From the NCBI RefSeq assembly GCF_016808335.1, contig NC_053137.1, forward strand, positions 11,582,506-11,646,505: DNA of 64,000 nt, given 5' to 3'. Below the pieces are notes generated by a model. The model saw nothing but the letters and a program-made list of their open reading frames with translations. It was not told the DNA's origin and made no database searches. This document shows, one piece after another, positions 21,221 to 34,433 of the stretch. The stretch's first letter is position 1; each line of letters begins with the position of its first letter. The translations under genes were made by a program, and so were the position numbers. This DNA comes from Panicum virgatum (Eukaryota; Streptophyta; Magnoliopsida; Poales; Poaceae).

Positions 21221-22590
21221 ATACTGCTACCTGCGAGCTTAACTACAGGTGGCCGAGTTTTCCTCCATGGCCAGGGACCTCTTCTCTCCCCTGCACGCAG
21301 CTGCAGGCATGGCTTGCCGCCGGTGTAGGGGAGTGGAATGTGCCTCCCGCGACAGATGTCGTGTCGGCGGTTGAAGATCTGTGGCTCAGAATCGATAGGC
21401 CACAGGGTTTTACATCGCCATTGCCAAATTGGGAATTTGGGAGTAGCTTGCAATATATGCGCCGACCACAAGATGTATGCGCCGACCATCTGCAACACAT
21501 TGCAAACGGTTTTCTTATGATAAACCATTTGATAATTCTATAATCATTGTATTGGTTTTTGAAAAATCCATTTGTAATCCGTAGCGTATATTTAATTCAT
21601 TTCGTATTTTTAATTAAACTAATAAAACTAATGAAATAAATGTTCGAAATTGTTTTTGTGGCACATACGGTGCTCGACCTGCTTGCATTTAAATTTAATC
21701 AAATGGTCTATTTATTAACTCAGGGAAATGAATTTAGTTACTTTTTGAATTTGAATAGGATTTGAATTTGTATAAGTGTAGAAAGAGGAAGATTGCCTTA
21801 GAACTCATCCAAGCATAGCCTTAGCCCATTTTGTTTCATATCATACAAAACCCCGCCTTCCCTCTCTCTCCATACGTCAGTTATGACTAGGGCCCACACA
21901 TCATTTCCTTCAACTGAACTTGTCCACAACTGTATCCCACCTTACGCAGGCAGGACCAACTCAGATTGTTTGGCCTACACACCAAGGCGCATATCTTAAT
22001 CTAAGGGTTCAGTTTGGATACCGACAAGACCACCACGGATTTTCTGGCATGCCCACCAAGATGCTTGTCTCAATTTAAGGCTTTGGTTTGGATACTTTGT
22101 TGCCCCCTCCGATCCATACGCATTGGGAGAGATACAGGGGAAATAAATTCATTTTCCAGTTCAATCCACAAGGATATGGCCCCCGACTTTTGACATACCT
22201 TATTTATCCTTGATGTCTATAGTGCTAATATAACAGATAAAGAAAAATTGAAAAATTGAATTATATCAAAGGGATTTTACAACAATCATGGCCAATTCAT
22301 CTGACTGACACTAACCTTTTAATAATACACAAGCTCTTTCATGTCCACCTCCATGGCTACTCCTGCCATATATACATGAGCTAATTAAGGGTGGGTTTGC
22401 AACTGTACTTCTAATATGTGAAAATCTAATTTGTAAATGGATTTTACAAACAATTTAAATAAATTTATTCCGGTATCAAATCTAGAAATCTCAAAAGGGC
22501 TTATCTGCCATAAATGTTGTTGTACACTCTAGGATTTGTGTTCGCATTAATTATTTAAGCTATACAAAGATATAGCATATCCTTGAAACT
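21221..22590. other. Divergent intergenic region between PMEI and GATA genes
   Basis: AT-rich after 21530. A degenerate direct repeat of about 50 bp occurs at roughly 21972-22021 and 22048-22098 (both end in ggtttggatac or cagtttggatac). No other gene seen. Confidence 0.45.
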
Positions 22591-22600
22591 TTATAAATAC
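22591..22600 (+). promoter_or_regulatory. TATA box of the GATA gene
   Basis: ttataaatac, a near-consensus plant TATA box, 76 bp before the proposed ATG at 22676. It supports a real transcription start near 22625. Confidence 0.65.
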
Positions 22601-22675
22601 CCTCAAAGCTTCCACCAGCACATAGATGTGTACAGTGGAAGAGGAGGTGGTTTCGGTGATCTTGTACTCCTTCTC

Positions 22676-23324
22676 ATGGCGGTCGATCCCTCTTGCCAAA
22701 AGGTGAGAGCTTAAATCTTAACTCAATCCTCTCTAGATTTATTCTCCATATGTTTTCAAGGTTGTCATCATCTTGGTGTTTTTTTATTGATGAAGGTTGT
22801 TATCTCTTTGGACCAAAACAAGTCGAAGATCTGTACTCAATGCCACACCACGGTAACATCACTTTGGCGCAGTGGCCCCTTTGGTCGCAAGGTAAAGCCT
22901 AAATCCTATAATATCCTGATATGAAATTTCACAAATCTGGCAATGATGGTATTACCTTATAGATTTATGAGTGCATGATTTCTTGTTTTGATATATTGGG
23001 CGCACATAGTCTTTATGCAATGCCTGTGGGCTCCGTTACCGAAGGAAAGGGTTGGAGGCACAAGAATTGGAAAGAGAGGAAGACAAATGGAAGAATACAA
23101 GGCGTATCAATCGAGTTCGCACTAGGAAGGTAACTGAGTTGTATGAAAATGGTGACAACAGAAAGAAGAATCCAAACGAAGATCAGGAAGTGGCTGTGAG
23201 TACCACGCTGACGACAATAGATTGCGGAAATGAACTGATGCTAAAACAAATCGAACAACATGGAGAGGAAGCAGTGACGGGTGCCATCATACTTATGGAC
23301 TTTACTGGTACCACATTGAGTTAA
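22676..23324 (+). CDS. Compact GATA-type zinc-finger transcription factor (3 exons)
   Basis: Assembled from small exons: 22676-22702 (MAVDPSCQK, donor aag/gtgaga), 22796-22891 (acceptor gatgaag, donor aag/gtaaag) and 23010-23324 (acceptor cacatag). All junctions are phase 0; the product is 145 residues. The finger is split between exons 2 and 3: CTQC, an 18-residue loop containing LWRSGPFGRKSL, then CNACGLRYRRKG, i.e. C-X2-C-X18-C-X2-C, the plant class B spacing. A basic helix follows (RRINRVRTRK). Such proteins bind GATA motifs in the nucleus and regulate light, chlorophyll and growth genes. Odd points: the usual TPLWR is TSLWR, the usual GPKSL is GRKSL, and no LLM-type C-terminus is visible. 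The 9-codon first exon and exact boundaries are inferred. A TATA box and good ATG context support it as live, but a decaying copy is possible. Confidence 0.78.
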
Positions 23325-25762
23325 TAAGAACATGCAAATAATGGAAATATGTGTTTGTTATGCCAGACTTTGTATGAAATCTGTGTCGAGCAAACTAGAA
23401 GCGATAATCCAGTATACATGTTCATGTTTCTTAAATATTGATCATATTTGTTTAATTGCTGAAGTTTAATACATCTATGAGTGATAAAATGCACATGTCC
23501 AAATATCACTCTCGAATATTACCAGCTGCAAGTGTTTATGAATATGGCTTAATGGATTATGCATTTTGTGGCCAGTTTTTTTATATTGGCCAATGGATTC
23601 AATTTATGGCCAATGTTATGAATGTTGTTGCACGAATATACTTCAACTTCTTGTTGAGTCAACAAGCCACTACTACTAAACTATTTCCATGTTTTTCCTA
23701 TTTCTTAGGATGAAACATTTGGCAATTTATTGTGCAAAATTACCCAATCCATCTTCATATAAAGTAAAAAAAGCTAGAGGGTAACATAAGATTTTTTTCT
23801 TTTTTCATTAACTAATTAGAATCATGCATCTAAACTTCATGATTTTTATTCCGGTGTTCTAAACTAAATTAGTACACTTAATTACTGTAAACTTATATAT
23901 TTACCTCACAATGCCATGTGTTTGTTTTTTATATAACTATAAAAATATTTTTAAAGTAGAATATCGTATTGCTTTTTTAGAGAGTTCCTCAGCCCTTTGA
24001 GTTTCTTATGCCATTAACATTATTAGGTGGAAAGACCAAATGTGTTTCACTTATCGGTGCAATTGGCCAACTATTGAAAATGTAGCACATTTACCAAAAA
24101 ATATTTATGATTTTCAAGAAAATTGATCATGCTTAGTAAGATACAAAAGTCACCACACTTCTGCTACAAACATTTAAGTGGATATTTAAATGGGTCCAAT
24201 CTGTCCGTTTTCATACGACAATCAATAATTTCTTCTTAGATGTTTTCTTGGATAATACATAATCTCACCATTAGCTGAGAATGTTTTTTAAAAAGTTTGA
24301 AAACTTTTGCATATGATTTTCAATGAATTTGCAATAGGTTGGATAGGTAAGGCATTTTTATCTAAGATGCTCCCAAGTTTCATATGTGAATCATGATGTG
24401 ACCTTTATTTGATTCTCTAGTACGCTTGCGAGTTTATCCATCCATAAAGATAAAATCTGTTGTGACTATTTTGCGAGGAATCTGTGTCGTATATGCTTTT
24501 GTGCTATTTACTCTTGTTACTGAAATCTTGTTCTTTTTGGCTTAACACATTCTAAACTTCAATGGTGCATAGGGTCATTACACCAAATAGGCAAATATAC
24601 TCGAGTATGCACTACCAAATATACTCGCATTGGCCTACATCAAGTTAGAGATCCCTTGATTCTAAGGCTGATATGTTGTAGGTAGAAAAAGTATAGCATA
24701 CCTTGATTACCTATGCTGCCAAGCCAAAGAGTGGATCGCAGGAGGATGATATATACTCGATCAAATCCCAATCTTATGGAAGGTAAAAAAAATGTTAAGG
24801 GGAGAGAGCAGATGGACTCACACTTGAAAAGTTAGTTTTGGTCTTTTTATTTGAGCTCCTTATTTTGTGGCTCTTGGAGAAATATGGGTCTTTGTCTTCT
24901 TCTTTTCTCTTTTCTCATCATTTTTTAAAGAAGATGAACCCTACTCCACAATGGTGAAGCATCGACATGGAGCATGTTATTGGCATAATGCTATTGGAGT
25001 AGATCATTCTGAATGGACAGGTTCGTTGTGGAGATTATGGGCTGTTGTGTGGATGGAGATTATCCAAATTGGGTAATTGACATGCCAGACATTTGGAGGC
25101 TAGAAAACAATGGGTACACAAAGGAGAAGGATCGATAGATGACAAGTACCTTTCTCGAATGGACTCATCATTCAACAAAGCTCAAAGTAACTCAAAATAG
25201 CTTATATTTGGCTCAAGTGATAAAATATTTTAGCTCTGGATAGGACATATAAAACCAAATGAAAAATCTTACCATGATTTATTTTAAAGAAATTTTGAGA
25301 GGTTCTCTACTATATCATGCAATTTTATTTCAATTCCAACTATCTCCATTCTCATGACAACTTGGACTTAGAATTTTAAGCTCATGCTCCCGCAAAAACA
25401 AAATTTTCAAAGGTAAAGACTACCATGTGCCAACAAACTCAAGTACTAGGGGAGTAACCCGTTGAATATAAGGTGCTTGTAGAGCATGAATAGAGTAATT
25501 ATTTATCGTTTCCAAGATAATAAAAACTTGCACGGATTTCCACACATATGGTTGGCATATTTTTTATTCAAAGCAATAAATTTGTTTGGATTTTTCTATT
25601 GAGGTTATTCATACATAGAACTCTTATTACTACTATGGCTTGGCAATGCTTCTGGCAATGCTTCTCTTGAACGAAAGGACAAGTAGAACAACTTACATAC
25701 ATGGCGCCTCCTGAAGCTGGGATGAAGCTCAGTGGGGTCAAGGTTAAGATGACAAAAGATAT
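23325..25762. other. AT-rich intergenic sequence, nothing recognised
   Basis: Presumed 3' UTR of the GATA gene at first, then about 2.4 kb of AT-rich text without conserved frames, long repeats or element ends. Short frames such as 24867-25076 look random. A small tandem duplication (tggcaatgcttc) occurs at about 25640-25665. Confidence 0.4.
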
Positions 25763-26818
25763 ACTGCTAGAAAAACAATCATTAATACCGGGCCGGAATC
25801 CCCCATTAGTACCAGGCAACTACCCGGTACCGCTTGGCCGGTATTAAATGATGACACGTCATTTAATACCGGTCAAGCTGCCCGGTACTAAAAGGTTGCT
25901 TAGTACCGGTCGGTGACCGGTACTAAAAGCCTTCGTGTCCAAATAGCTTTTTCTTTCCCGCCTCTTTTTTCATTTTTATTTTCTTTTCTCTTTTTTCTTT
26001 CTTTTCCCTTTCCCACAACACCGGTCATCACAATAAAAAAATCACATCACAATCACAATCACAAATTTCAGAAGAATAGATCTCACAATCACAAATTTCA
26101 GAAGAATACATCTCGCAATCACAAATTTTTAAAAAATACTAGAGACAGAGCAGCAGGCGGCCCCGTGTGCCGTCGGGAGGCCGGCCTGGCCCTCACGCGC
26201 TGTCAGGACGGCGCGCCCCGTCCTGGAGGCCGGCCGGCCCCGTGTGCCGCCGCAGGAGGGCCGAGCCCCCGCACGCCGTCCCGGAGGCCGGCCTGGCCCC
26301 GCGCGCCATGGGAGGCCTGCCTGCCTACCCCGGGCGCCATGGAGGCCAGCCTGCCCAGCCGAGGCGCACTGCCGGGAGGCTGCCCTGCCGCCGCCGGAAG
26401 GCCGGCCCGGCCGAGGCACGCCGCCGGGAGGCCGGAGAGGGCCACCGCGCCCTGCGGCCTACCTGAGGAGGGAGAGGGAGGGAGAGGGAGGGAGAGGGAG
26501 GGAGGGTGGGAGAGAGAGAGAGAGAGGACTTAGCAGGAGAGGATGAGGATGATGACTCAGCATGAGTGGTGGCGGCGGCGAGATTTAGTATCGGCCGGAG
26601 TCTCCAGCCGGTACTAAAGGTCATCGGCGCCAATTAGTACCGGCTGGTGGCTCCAGCCGGTACTAAGTTGTCACCTAGCTGTTGCACCCGGCCGTCGTCG
26701 GTGGCGCACTTTAGTGCCGACTGGTGGCTCCAGCCGGTACTAAAAGACTCCAAGGCGCACTGTAGCTCAGGCCCGGTACTAAATGAGCACATTAGTACCG
26801 GACCAAAGTGCGCCCGGT

Positions 26819-29455
26819 TGTAGGGTCGAGATGGCGGACTAGAGGGGGGTGAATAGTCCTTTCTAAAACTAATTACGCCGGCTAACCGAAACTTATGCGG
26901 AAATGAAACTATTCGCTTAGCCAAGACTACACCCCTCTAACTATAACTCTAAGGCACCTCCAAAAAGATTCTACACAAAGCAAATGGAGTGCCAAGCTAG
27001 TAAGAGCTCTCCTAACAATTCTAATGCCAAGTCACACAAGCCTAAGCACTAGTACTTCACAAACCGGGGGAGCTCCTACATAATTCTAATGAGCAAAAGC
27101 ACAAAGCCAACCTAAGCTCACTAGATGCTCAAGGACAAGGATACACAATCCAAATCCAAGAGCTCAACTTGCTTAGCTACACAAGCTAACTAGTTACACT
27201 AGGATCTCTACTTCTAGCTACACAAGCAAGATGATGATTAGCAAGCTACACAAGCTAACTAATCACTAGAGAGCAACTACACAAGCACAAGATATAGATG
27301 AATATAAATACAAGGCTTGTGATTTGGAGAATGCAAACCACCGAGAAGAGTAGACAAAAATGACACGGTGATTTTTATCCCGAGGTTCACTTGGTTGCCA
27401 CCAAGCTAATCCCCGTTGAGACAAGTTCCAAGGTTGCCGCCGATCCTCTTGCTAGTGGTGACTCTCAAGTCACACTCTCCCACGTGGAGTGCTCACACCG
27501 AGCTCTAGCACATGATCCGGCCGGACCACTTTTTGCTCTTCACGTCTCGCTCAACTAGAGTTGCTCTTCGCGGCTCCCGTGGGGTGAGCACAATACCCCT
27601 CACAATCTCTTCTCCGGAGCACCGCACAATCTTCTTGCGGGCTTCAACGGAGCCTCTTGCCACCAAGCCGTCTAGGAGGTGGCAACCTCCAAGAGTAACA
27701 AGCACACCGGCTTGCAACACGATCACCTAGTGCCACTCGATGCAAACTCTCAAAGCAATCACACTAGAATCGCTCTCTCACTCGATCGGATGATTACTAT
27801 CAAGTTAGAGTGAGTAGAGGGCTCTCAAGCACTCTCACACATGGACACCAAATCCCCAAGGTGCTCAGCCCCTTCAAATGGCCGGCCACACCCTCTATTT
27901 ATAGAGGGAGGCCCCAAACTAGCCGTTACACTCAAATCCCGTGAAAACAGAGTTTTCGCGGACTGTCCGCCTCACAAAAACCGGACTGTCCGCCATTCAA
28001 AACCAACGGCTAGAATTGCAATGATTATGTGTCAGAGTCGACCGTTAGAGCCCCGGGCGGACTGTCCGCGCCCCTTGGGCAGACTGTCCGCGGTTCAAAA
28101 CTTCGAACCAACCGATTTGCAAACGTCTCTGACTAAATCTGAAAGTGACCGGCGGAATGTCCGCTCCCCAGGGGCGGACTGTCCGCTCCCCAGGGGCGGA
28201 CTGTCCGCCGTTCAAAACGTGTGCACACACAGAAACCGCAGTGTTTCTGTCCCAGAATTTTCAGTAGGAGGCGGACCGTCCGCCCCCAAGGACCGGACGG
28301 TCCGCAGTTCATTTTGGACCACCAACAGAGCAAAAAATGGCTCTGTTAGAGCTCATCCGAGATAACGGCGGACCGTCCACCCCCCATGGGCGGACCGTCC
28401 GCAGGTCTATTTCCAGCAGAAATGTACCTCGGTAAAACGGTCATAACTCTTAGCTCCGATGTCCAAATTAGGTGATCTTGGACTCTATGGAAAGCTAATT
28501 CAGAGGACTACACAACCCAACTGAATACTTGATCCAAAACACAATGGATCAAAGCAGTATTCCACTCCAAGATACCACCTAATTTCCGAAGAAAACCGAA
28601 AAACCTTTCTTGCTTCCCAAAGTTGATCAACATCAACTCCAACTCTTTCTCCTTTGCAAATGTGCCAACACCACCACGTGAACAACACCATGTGCATGTG
28701 TGTTAGCATTGCACAATCATTTTCAAAGGATTTTCACTTGATCTCACCACGCCACTCGATCCTAGCAACATCGCAATGTTAGATCGCTCAAGTGGCACTA
28801 GATGACCGATATGCAAACAAGTTTACCCCTCTTGATAGTACGGCCATCTATCCTAAATCCGGTCATGCACTTCTCTACACAACCTTTGACCGGTGAAATG
28901 AAATGCCCTACAAGTCATACATTTGTCTTGCGCATTCCATTTCATCTTCCCAAATGTTGATGCCACACAAGCACCAAACTCCATCAAGCCTTTTGATCAT
29001 CATCATGAGTCAACACTTGGCTTGATCTTCTTTGAATGATATGATCCACTCCATATCATCACATGACCTCTTTGGTCCATCAATCTTGACCTTGCTCGCT
29101 CTTCACCGTTGCCTCGGTCCATCGGCGCCAAATCTTGCCCAAGCTTCACCGCCTCGCGGTCCCTCGCTTGAAAGCCTTGACTTGCCCTTCTCCATTGCAA
29201 CCGGTCCATCAAGCCAAGCCTTGTCTTGATCTTCTCCACTTTGGTCACATAACTCCATGTCATGTCTCATATGCAATGAGCTCCTCGATCACATTATATG
29301 AGCATAGCATCAACACTTAGCCATTTCTCCTCCATGGCACATGTTGCTCATACTAGTGTCTTTGTGTGGACTAATCTCCTGTGTATCTCAACATAAACAC
29401 TTATTAGTCCACCTAAGTTATCACTCAATTACCAAAACCAAACAAGGGCCTTTCA
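26819..29455 (-). repeat. 3' LTR of the gag-only retrotransposon (2637 bp)
   Basis: Differs from the other LTR by scattered substitutions and by one extra copy of a 22-bp unit at about 28170-28200. Contains a reversed TATA box (27896-27905) and, upstream of it in element sense, eleven copies or near-copies of the palindrome GCGGACNGTCCGC between 27957 and 28402. Confidence 0.95.
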
Positions 29456-29472
29456 ATCTCTCCCTTTTTGGT
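29456..29472 (-). promoter_or_regulatory. Polypurine tract
   Basis: On the minus strand the text directly before the 3' LTR reads ccaaaaagggagagat, a purine run suited to priming plus-strand DNA synthesis. Confidence 0.8.
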
Positions 29473-32400
29473 AATTGATGACAACTCTATAAAGATATGG
29501 AAATTAAGCATATTACAAGCTAGCACTTCACACATGTGTAAATAGCTAACTTGGTTTGGATTTTATGTTTCTTATCCACCATTAAGACCACTTGGAAAAG
29601 ATTGGATAAGCACCATAAAAATCCGACTTGGTAGTGATAACTCCCCCTACATGTGTGCTCAAGAGATTTGGTTTTAAACTCACACACATGCATAAATATG
29701 AAATTTGTGGGATTGTTATTACTACTAAGTGATGCTAAGGTATATAGGATAAACCTTTGAAATGTGATACCAATTGAGTTGCTTCCTTGAAGTTCATTCC
29801 TTAGCATCAATGAGTAACTAGACATTCATCAAAAACTCAAGATACCTCATGAGATCAACAATATTAGCAAGGCTCTTGATTCACTTGTAAAAAAAATGTC
29901 TAGCTACAATCTATGCATGCTAGTTATCAAATCAACAATCAAGTTCTATGACTAGCATACATCACACACAAGCAATGCATATATAAATTTTAAAACTTAT
30001 GCAAATGCAAGCAAGCACATGAATATGCACATTGTAGCGAAAATGGCCTCTCATGCCATATTTCAATATAATGTTTTGGCGATTGATGACACACGCAACA
30101 CTTGAACTAATGTGTTTGCTTAGATGATATACTCAGGCTTTTAGGTTCAAGTGATGACAAAGAGAAGAGAGGCGAAGCTAGGCCCGAAGGGCCGCCCCTA
30201 CGGGGGTTCCGCTAAAAGAAATCAAGTCACCGGTTGAACCGACGCCAAGCAAATTACACACGTCGGTGCATTGACTTGAGCACGTCTGGGAGTTTTAGTA
30301 TCACCGGTTAAACCGACGTAAGGCAAAATGTACTCATCGGTGCAATGACAGAGATGGCCGGCGGGCTAGGGTTTGGCACCGGATGAACCGACGATAGGAA
30401 GTTTGAATACGTCGGTGCAATGGCAGAAGCAGACCAAGGAAAATGCATACATCAGATGAACCGATGATGCACCGGTTAATGGCGTCGGTGCAGTTGTCCA
30501 GAGAGTTTGTTTTTCAAGGATCAGAGGACAGTTGCACTCACCGGTTAAACCGACGCTAACATTACATACACCGGTCGATTGCGTCGGTTGATTGCCCATA
30601 CACGTAACGGCTAGTTTTCAGTGGGCAGTTTAGTATCACCGGTTAAACCGACGATGGCGATTTGGGGAGCATCGGATTAACCGGTGTTAAGCACATTTCT
30701 GGCAGCTTTTCTCCAACGGCTATATTTGCTTGTGCTGCCTATATATACCCCCAAGGCCGCACCATTTGAGTGTGCTGGAGTTCAAAGAAGTATACTAGAG
30801 CTAAAGATCATCTCCAACCACCATAGAGCTTCATTGTACATCATATAGGCTTAAGCACACTTGTGAGAGTGCTTAGTGCTTGTTTAGGCTTAGTTCTTGA
30901 GAGAACTAGCTTGAGAGAAAGTCTTGCTGCGGCAAGCAACTTGTGTACTCGTCGTATGACCCTCCGACTTGGTGTGGAGTGGCAACGACACTTTGTGCGG
31001 GGAAGGAGGCCCCTACTTGGTGTTAAAGCTCCAAGATAGTGAAGACGGTGCCGTGGTGACGCTTCGAGATAGACGGTGGCGGTGACCTCGTCTTTGTGAC
31101 TTGGCGTCACTTAGCCTTTGCTTGTCGGGAGCCTTGGAGGCGTGGCAAGACGGTGATCAAGCGAAGAGACTCGGCATCCCACTTGTTCTTTGTGAGCAAG
31201 TGGCCGTGGACGTAGGGAGGGACTTTGGTGTCCTAACCGAACCACGTTAAATCGTGTGTCTTGGTGTCTTCACGGGAGTTTGCATATCCTCTCCCTTACC
31301 GCTTTACTTACCGCATTACGTTTCCGCATTTACTCTTTCTTGCTTACCTTTACTTTCCTAGTTAGTTTGATTAGGATTGGCTAGGTTGCAAGTCTTTTGG
31401 GGTAAGTAGAGGGTAGCATAGATAAACCTTAGTCATAACTAGCATGTGTAGGACGCGTTAGGTTTATCTTATGCAATTAGATTGAGCCCTAGGATAGAAA
31501 AGCGATTAGCGACCCTATTCACCCCCTCCCCCTCTAGGGTCGGACACCCCGGTGATCCTTACACACATATCAAATGCAAGCAACCAAGTTCATGAGCTTG
31601 CTCCCCCTACTTGTGTGCTCCTCTTGTCCAAGAATATTGATCCTCTTGATCCATGTCCATGATCGCACTCCCATCTCATCTCCCCCCTTTGTCATCAAAG
31701 GATAATTCATATCTTTATTCATTTCTCTCCCCCTTTGTCATCAATGACCAAAAAAAGGGCCGAAGCCACATGAAATTTGCCATGTGAAGATCAATGGCCA
31801 CCACTTGAAGTTGTACCTCTTGTACTTGTAGGGTTACCACTTGGATACCCCTTGTAGGCAATCATATGAAGCGCTTGTGGTTTGATACAAAGAGTTGGAC
31901 TTGGGTAGATGGTTGAGTCTTGAATCTTCATTTTTGATGGACACTTTTAATTTGATTAAAATTGACACCACTTGTAACAACAACATGTGAAAGCATGAAG
32001 ACCACATTGAAATGCCACATGTAGGATAGTAGTAGGATTCTTGACCTTGATACCTTGTAGTGGGGCTCCTCCCCCTATGTCAAAGTGTTTGTCAATCTAC
32101 TTGAATCTTGAGCTCTTCTTGATGAGGGTAGCTTTGTTGATTTGAATTGATCACTTAAAGTCGAGGATCACTTGTGGAACCACCATTGTTGCACTAGATC
32201 TACTTGAATGAATACCACTTGTATGACCATGTTTATCACTTGTAGAGATACAATGATATACCTTTTGTTGAATCTAGTATTACTTGTAAAATCATGATGG
32301 ACCACTTTGTTGAATTTAACATTGATAACCAATTCTTGAACTAGATTGTTTCCATGAGCTTCTTTCTCTTTGACTTGATCTAGACTACTTGCCCAAATAA

Positions 32401-34433
32401 TTCAACTCGGTTTGAACCAATGACAAGCTTCTTCACACCTCATTCTAAGGGTTATCTTGACAATGTTGAGTTAAACACTTGAAAGCTCATTTTCTAGATC
32501 AACTATTTGGGTTTACTAGCTCATGAACATGTCATATGTTACCACTAGATCATATCAAGCATAGAAGCAATAGTGGCATCATAAAACATTTAGAATTATT
32601 TTATTTTTCATGAATGATCACTATATATGACTATATGCATTAATCATGTTATTAGCATAGTATGAATGCATATGTCAGACAATTTCACCTTGCTACGTTG
32701 GAGTAGAGGATAGTCATTAGATTCCAATTTAGCTCTCCAACTAGCATCATGGAGTCCAATTATAATAGCTTGGTGAAGATAATGAATACCAATATGAAAA
32801 CCATTCTTCACCCATATGAATTGAGAATTATTTATGATCAAGTGCACTATCTTGTTGGTGTTTGGCTTGCTTCTTCTTTTTGATCTTTGCTCGCTTGAGA
32901 GAATACCACTTGAATATACTTGAACTATCATGAATCTCTCTATGTTTCTAGCTCCTCTCAAAACCAAACCTAGGTTCCTCAACCATTTGTAAAGATGATT
33001 CCAACTTAAGGACCTTTTAATTTAAGTGACTTAAGATCAATCCAATATTTGTCACTTTTCTGGCAGATTTTGTACTTCTCAAAGAATACATCAAATCTCT
33101 CAAAGTACAAGTTGAATTGCCACGAAATTTTGTGGAGATGTGTGACACTAAGTCATATAGCAGCCATAAAAATTTGAGCTTCAATGCATTTCTAGATTGC
33201 TACCAGATTTCACATCTTCACTCATAGATGTATGCTGAAAACTGCTGCACATGCATTGACAAGATCCACTCCAAAACCGAAGTATCCCTCATCATATTCT
33301 CATGAAACTTGTACAGCAACTAGTATCATAAGTGTAGGGAATGCATACCAAATTTCAAGCCAATCCAAATTGATTTGATCATCCAACTATGGCTATCTTC
33401 TCAGCTTACTCAGATTTTCAATAAATGACAGATTTTGAGCAATTGAGCTATACTTTATCAAATTGAATCAAATTTGATGTCAACTTATTTGAATAAACTC
33501 ACAAGACATATATCTAATCATATCCCATATTGAATGTCATCTCATGATCATATCCATTCAAACTAACTCAATTTTGATTACTAATTATTTAATCCATTCA
33601 ATCATCTTGTAGTAAGCAACAAGAGCATATATATCCAATTCAAATATCTCATATGCACCCAAAAGAATGTGATCAACTAGAGATATACCTTTGTAGCTCA
33701 TGATAAGTCTAGCTGTTAGGATCCTCCTGAAAACACCAAGAGCGGACCGTCCGCAGTCCATGAGCGGACCGTCCGCAGTGTAATTTTGCAGCTTAAAACT
33801 TTTCTGCAGAGCCTCTGGTAAACAAGTCTCATGAATGGCGGACCGTCCGCCTCTTACCCGCGGACTGTCCGCACTACCAAAATTCAGACAGCCCAGAATT
33901 TTTCCAATTTTCACAATTTCAACTTTGAATTGGGAACATTGCTCAAATAAAATTCCAAAAATCACAAAACTAGCATGAACACCATCCAAAGACTCATATG
34001 AGTGAGTAAGAACGAGAAATCAAAATTAAAACAATTAAAATCAAGGAAACTCATAAATAGCCCATAAAAGCTTTGAAAAATCAAAAATTTCAAGCAAAGA
34101 GTGCACATAAAAACCAAATATCATATGTACTAGTTTTCAAGCCACATTTGAGAAGTAAATGACATTTAGCTCATTTTTCAATTTGTAAAAAGATTTTTCA
34201 TCCAAAAGCAAGATTTAACACAAATAAATTTGCAAGCCATCAAATATTTTCAATGAATCACCCACAACATGATAATTGCACTTGTATGTTGAAAGCACTT
34301 TGGACTTCATAAGCTTGTCATGGCATTGGGTTGTATATATGCAAAAAGCTTCAATTCCTTGATTCAATCATAATATCAAAAATATGAATTTTATTTGAAT
34401 CAAGCCTCCAATGCCTTTGGCACCTACACACAT
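29473..34433. other. Non-coding interior of the gag-only retrotransposon
   Basis: Apart from the solo LTR, this is AT-rich with only short frames. Phrases with gggggagag and tttgatgacaaagg on the minus strand are typical of spacer regions in such elements. Four GCGGACNGTCCGC palindromes recur at 33740-33875. No pol motif (for example YVDD, DSGA or HHCC) was seen in any frame. Confidence 0.6.
30033..31563 (+). mobile_element. Nested solo LTR of a second retrotransposon family (1531 bp)
   Basis: Begins tgtagcgaaaatgg and ends gatccttaca, with a perfect 5-bp target duplication cacat at 30028-30032 and 31564-31568. No internal region or second LTR follows, so the element was removed by LTR-LTR recombination. 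A TATA box (ctatatatac, about 30740) lies downstream of an array of caccggttaaaccgacg and cgtcggtgcaatg words (30215-30690). Near its end it shares ctattcaccccc and ctctag with the LTR of the host element, hinting at relatedness. Confidence 0.92.

Noticed and set aside
21145..21528. N-terminal extension of the PMEI frame
   Set aside because: The extension crosses the TATA box and 5' UTR; the ATG at 21144 begins a proper signal peptide.
26129..26546. Open frames in the GC-rich core of the CACTA-like element
   Set aside because: Imperfect repeat of ggaggccggcc-type words reads as repetitive Pro/Gly/Arg in all frames; no protein family.
27505..28365. Repeated open frames inside the 2.6-kb LTRs
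   Set aside because: Present in both LTRs as non-coding U3/R sequence; they show no gene family and read through palindromic repeats.
29473..34433. Hidden pol gene in the gag-only retrotransposon
   Set aside because: No reverse transcriptase, integrase, protease or RNase H motif was seen in any frame; the longest frames are short and uncharacteristic.
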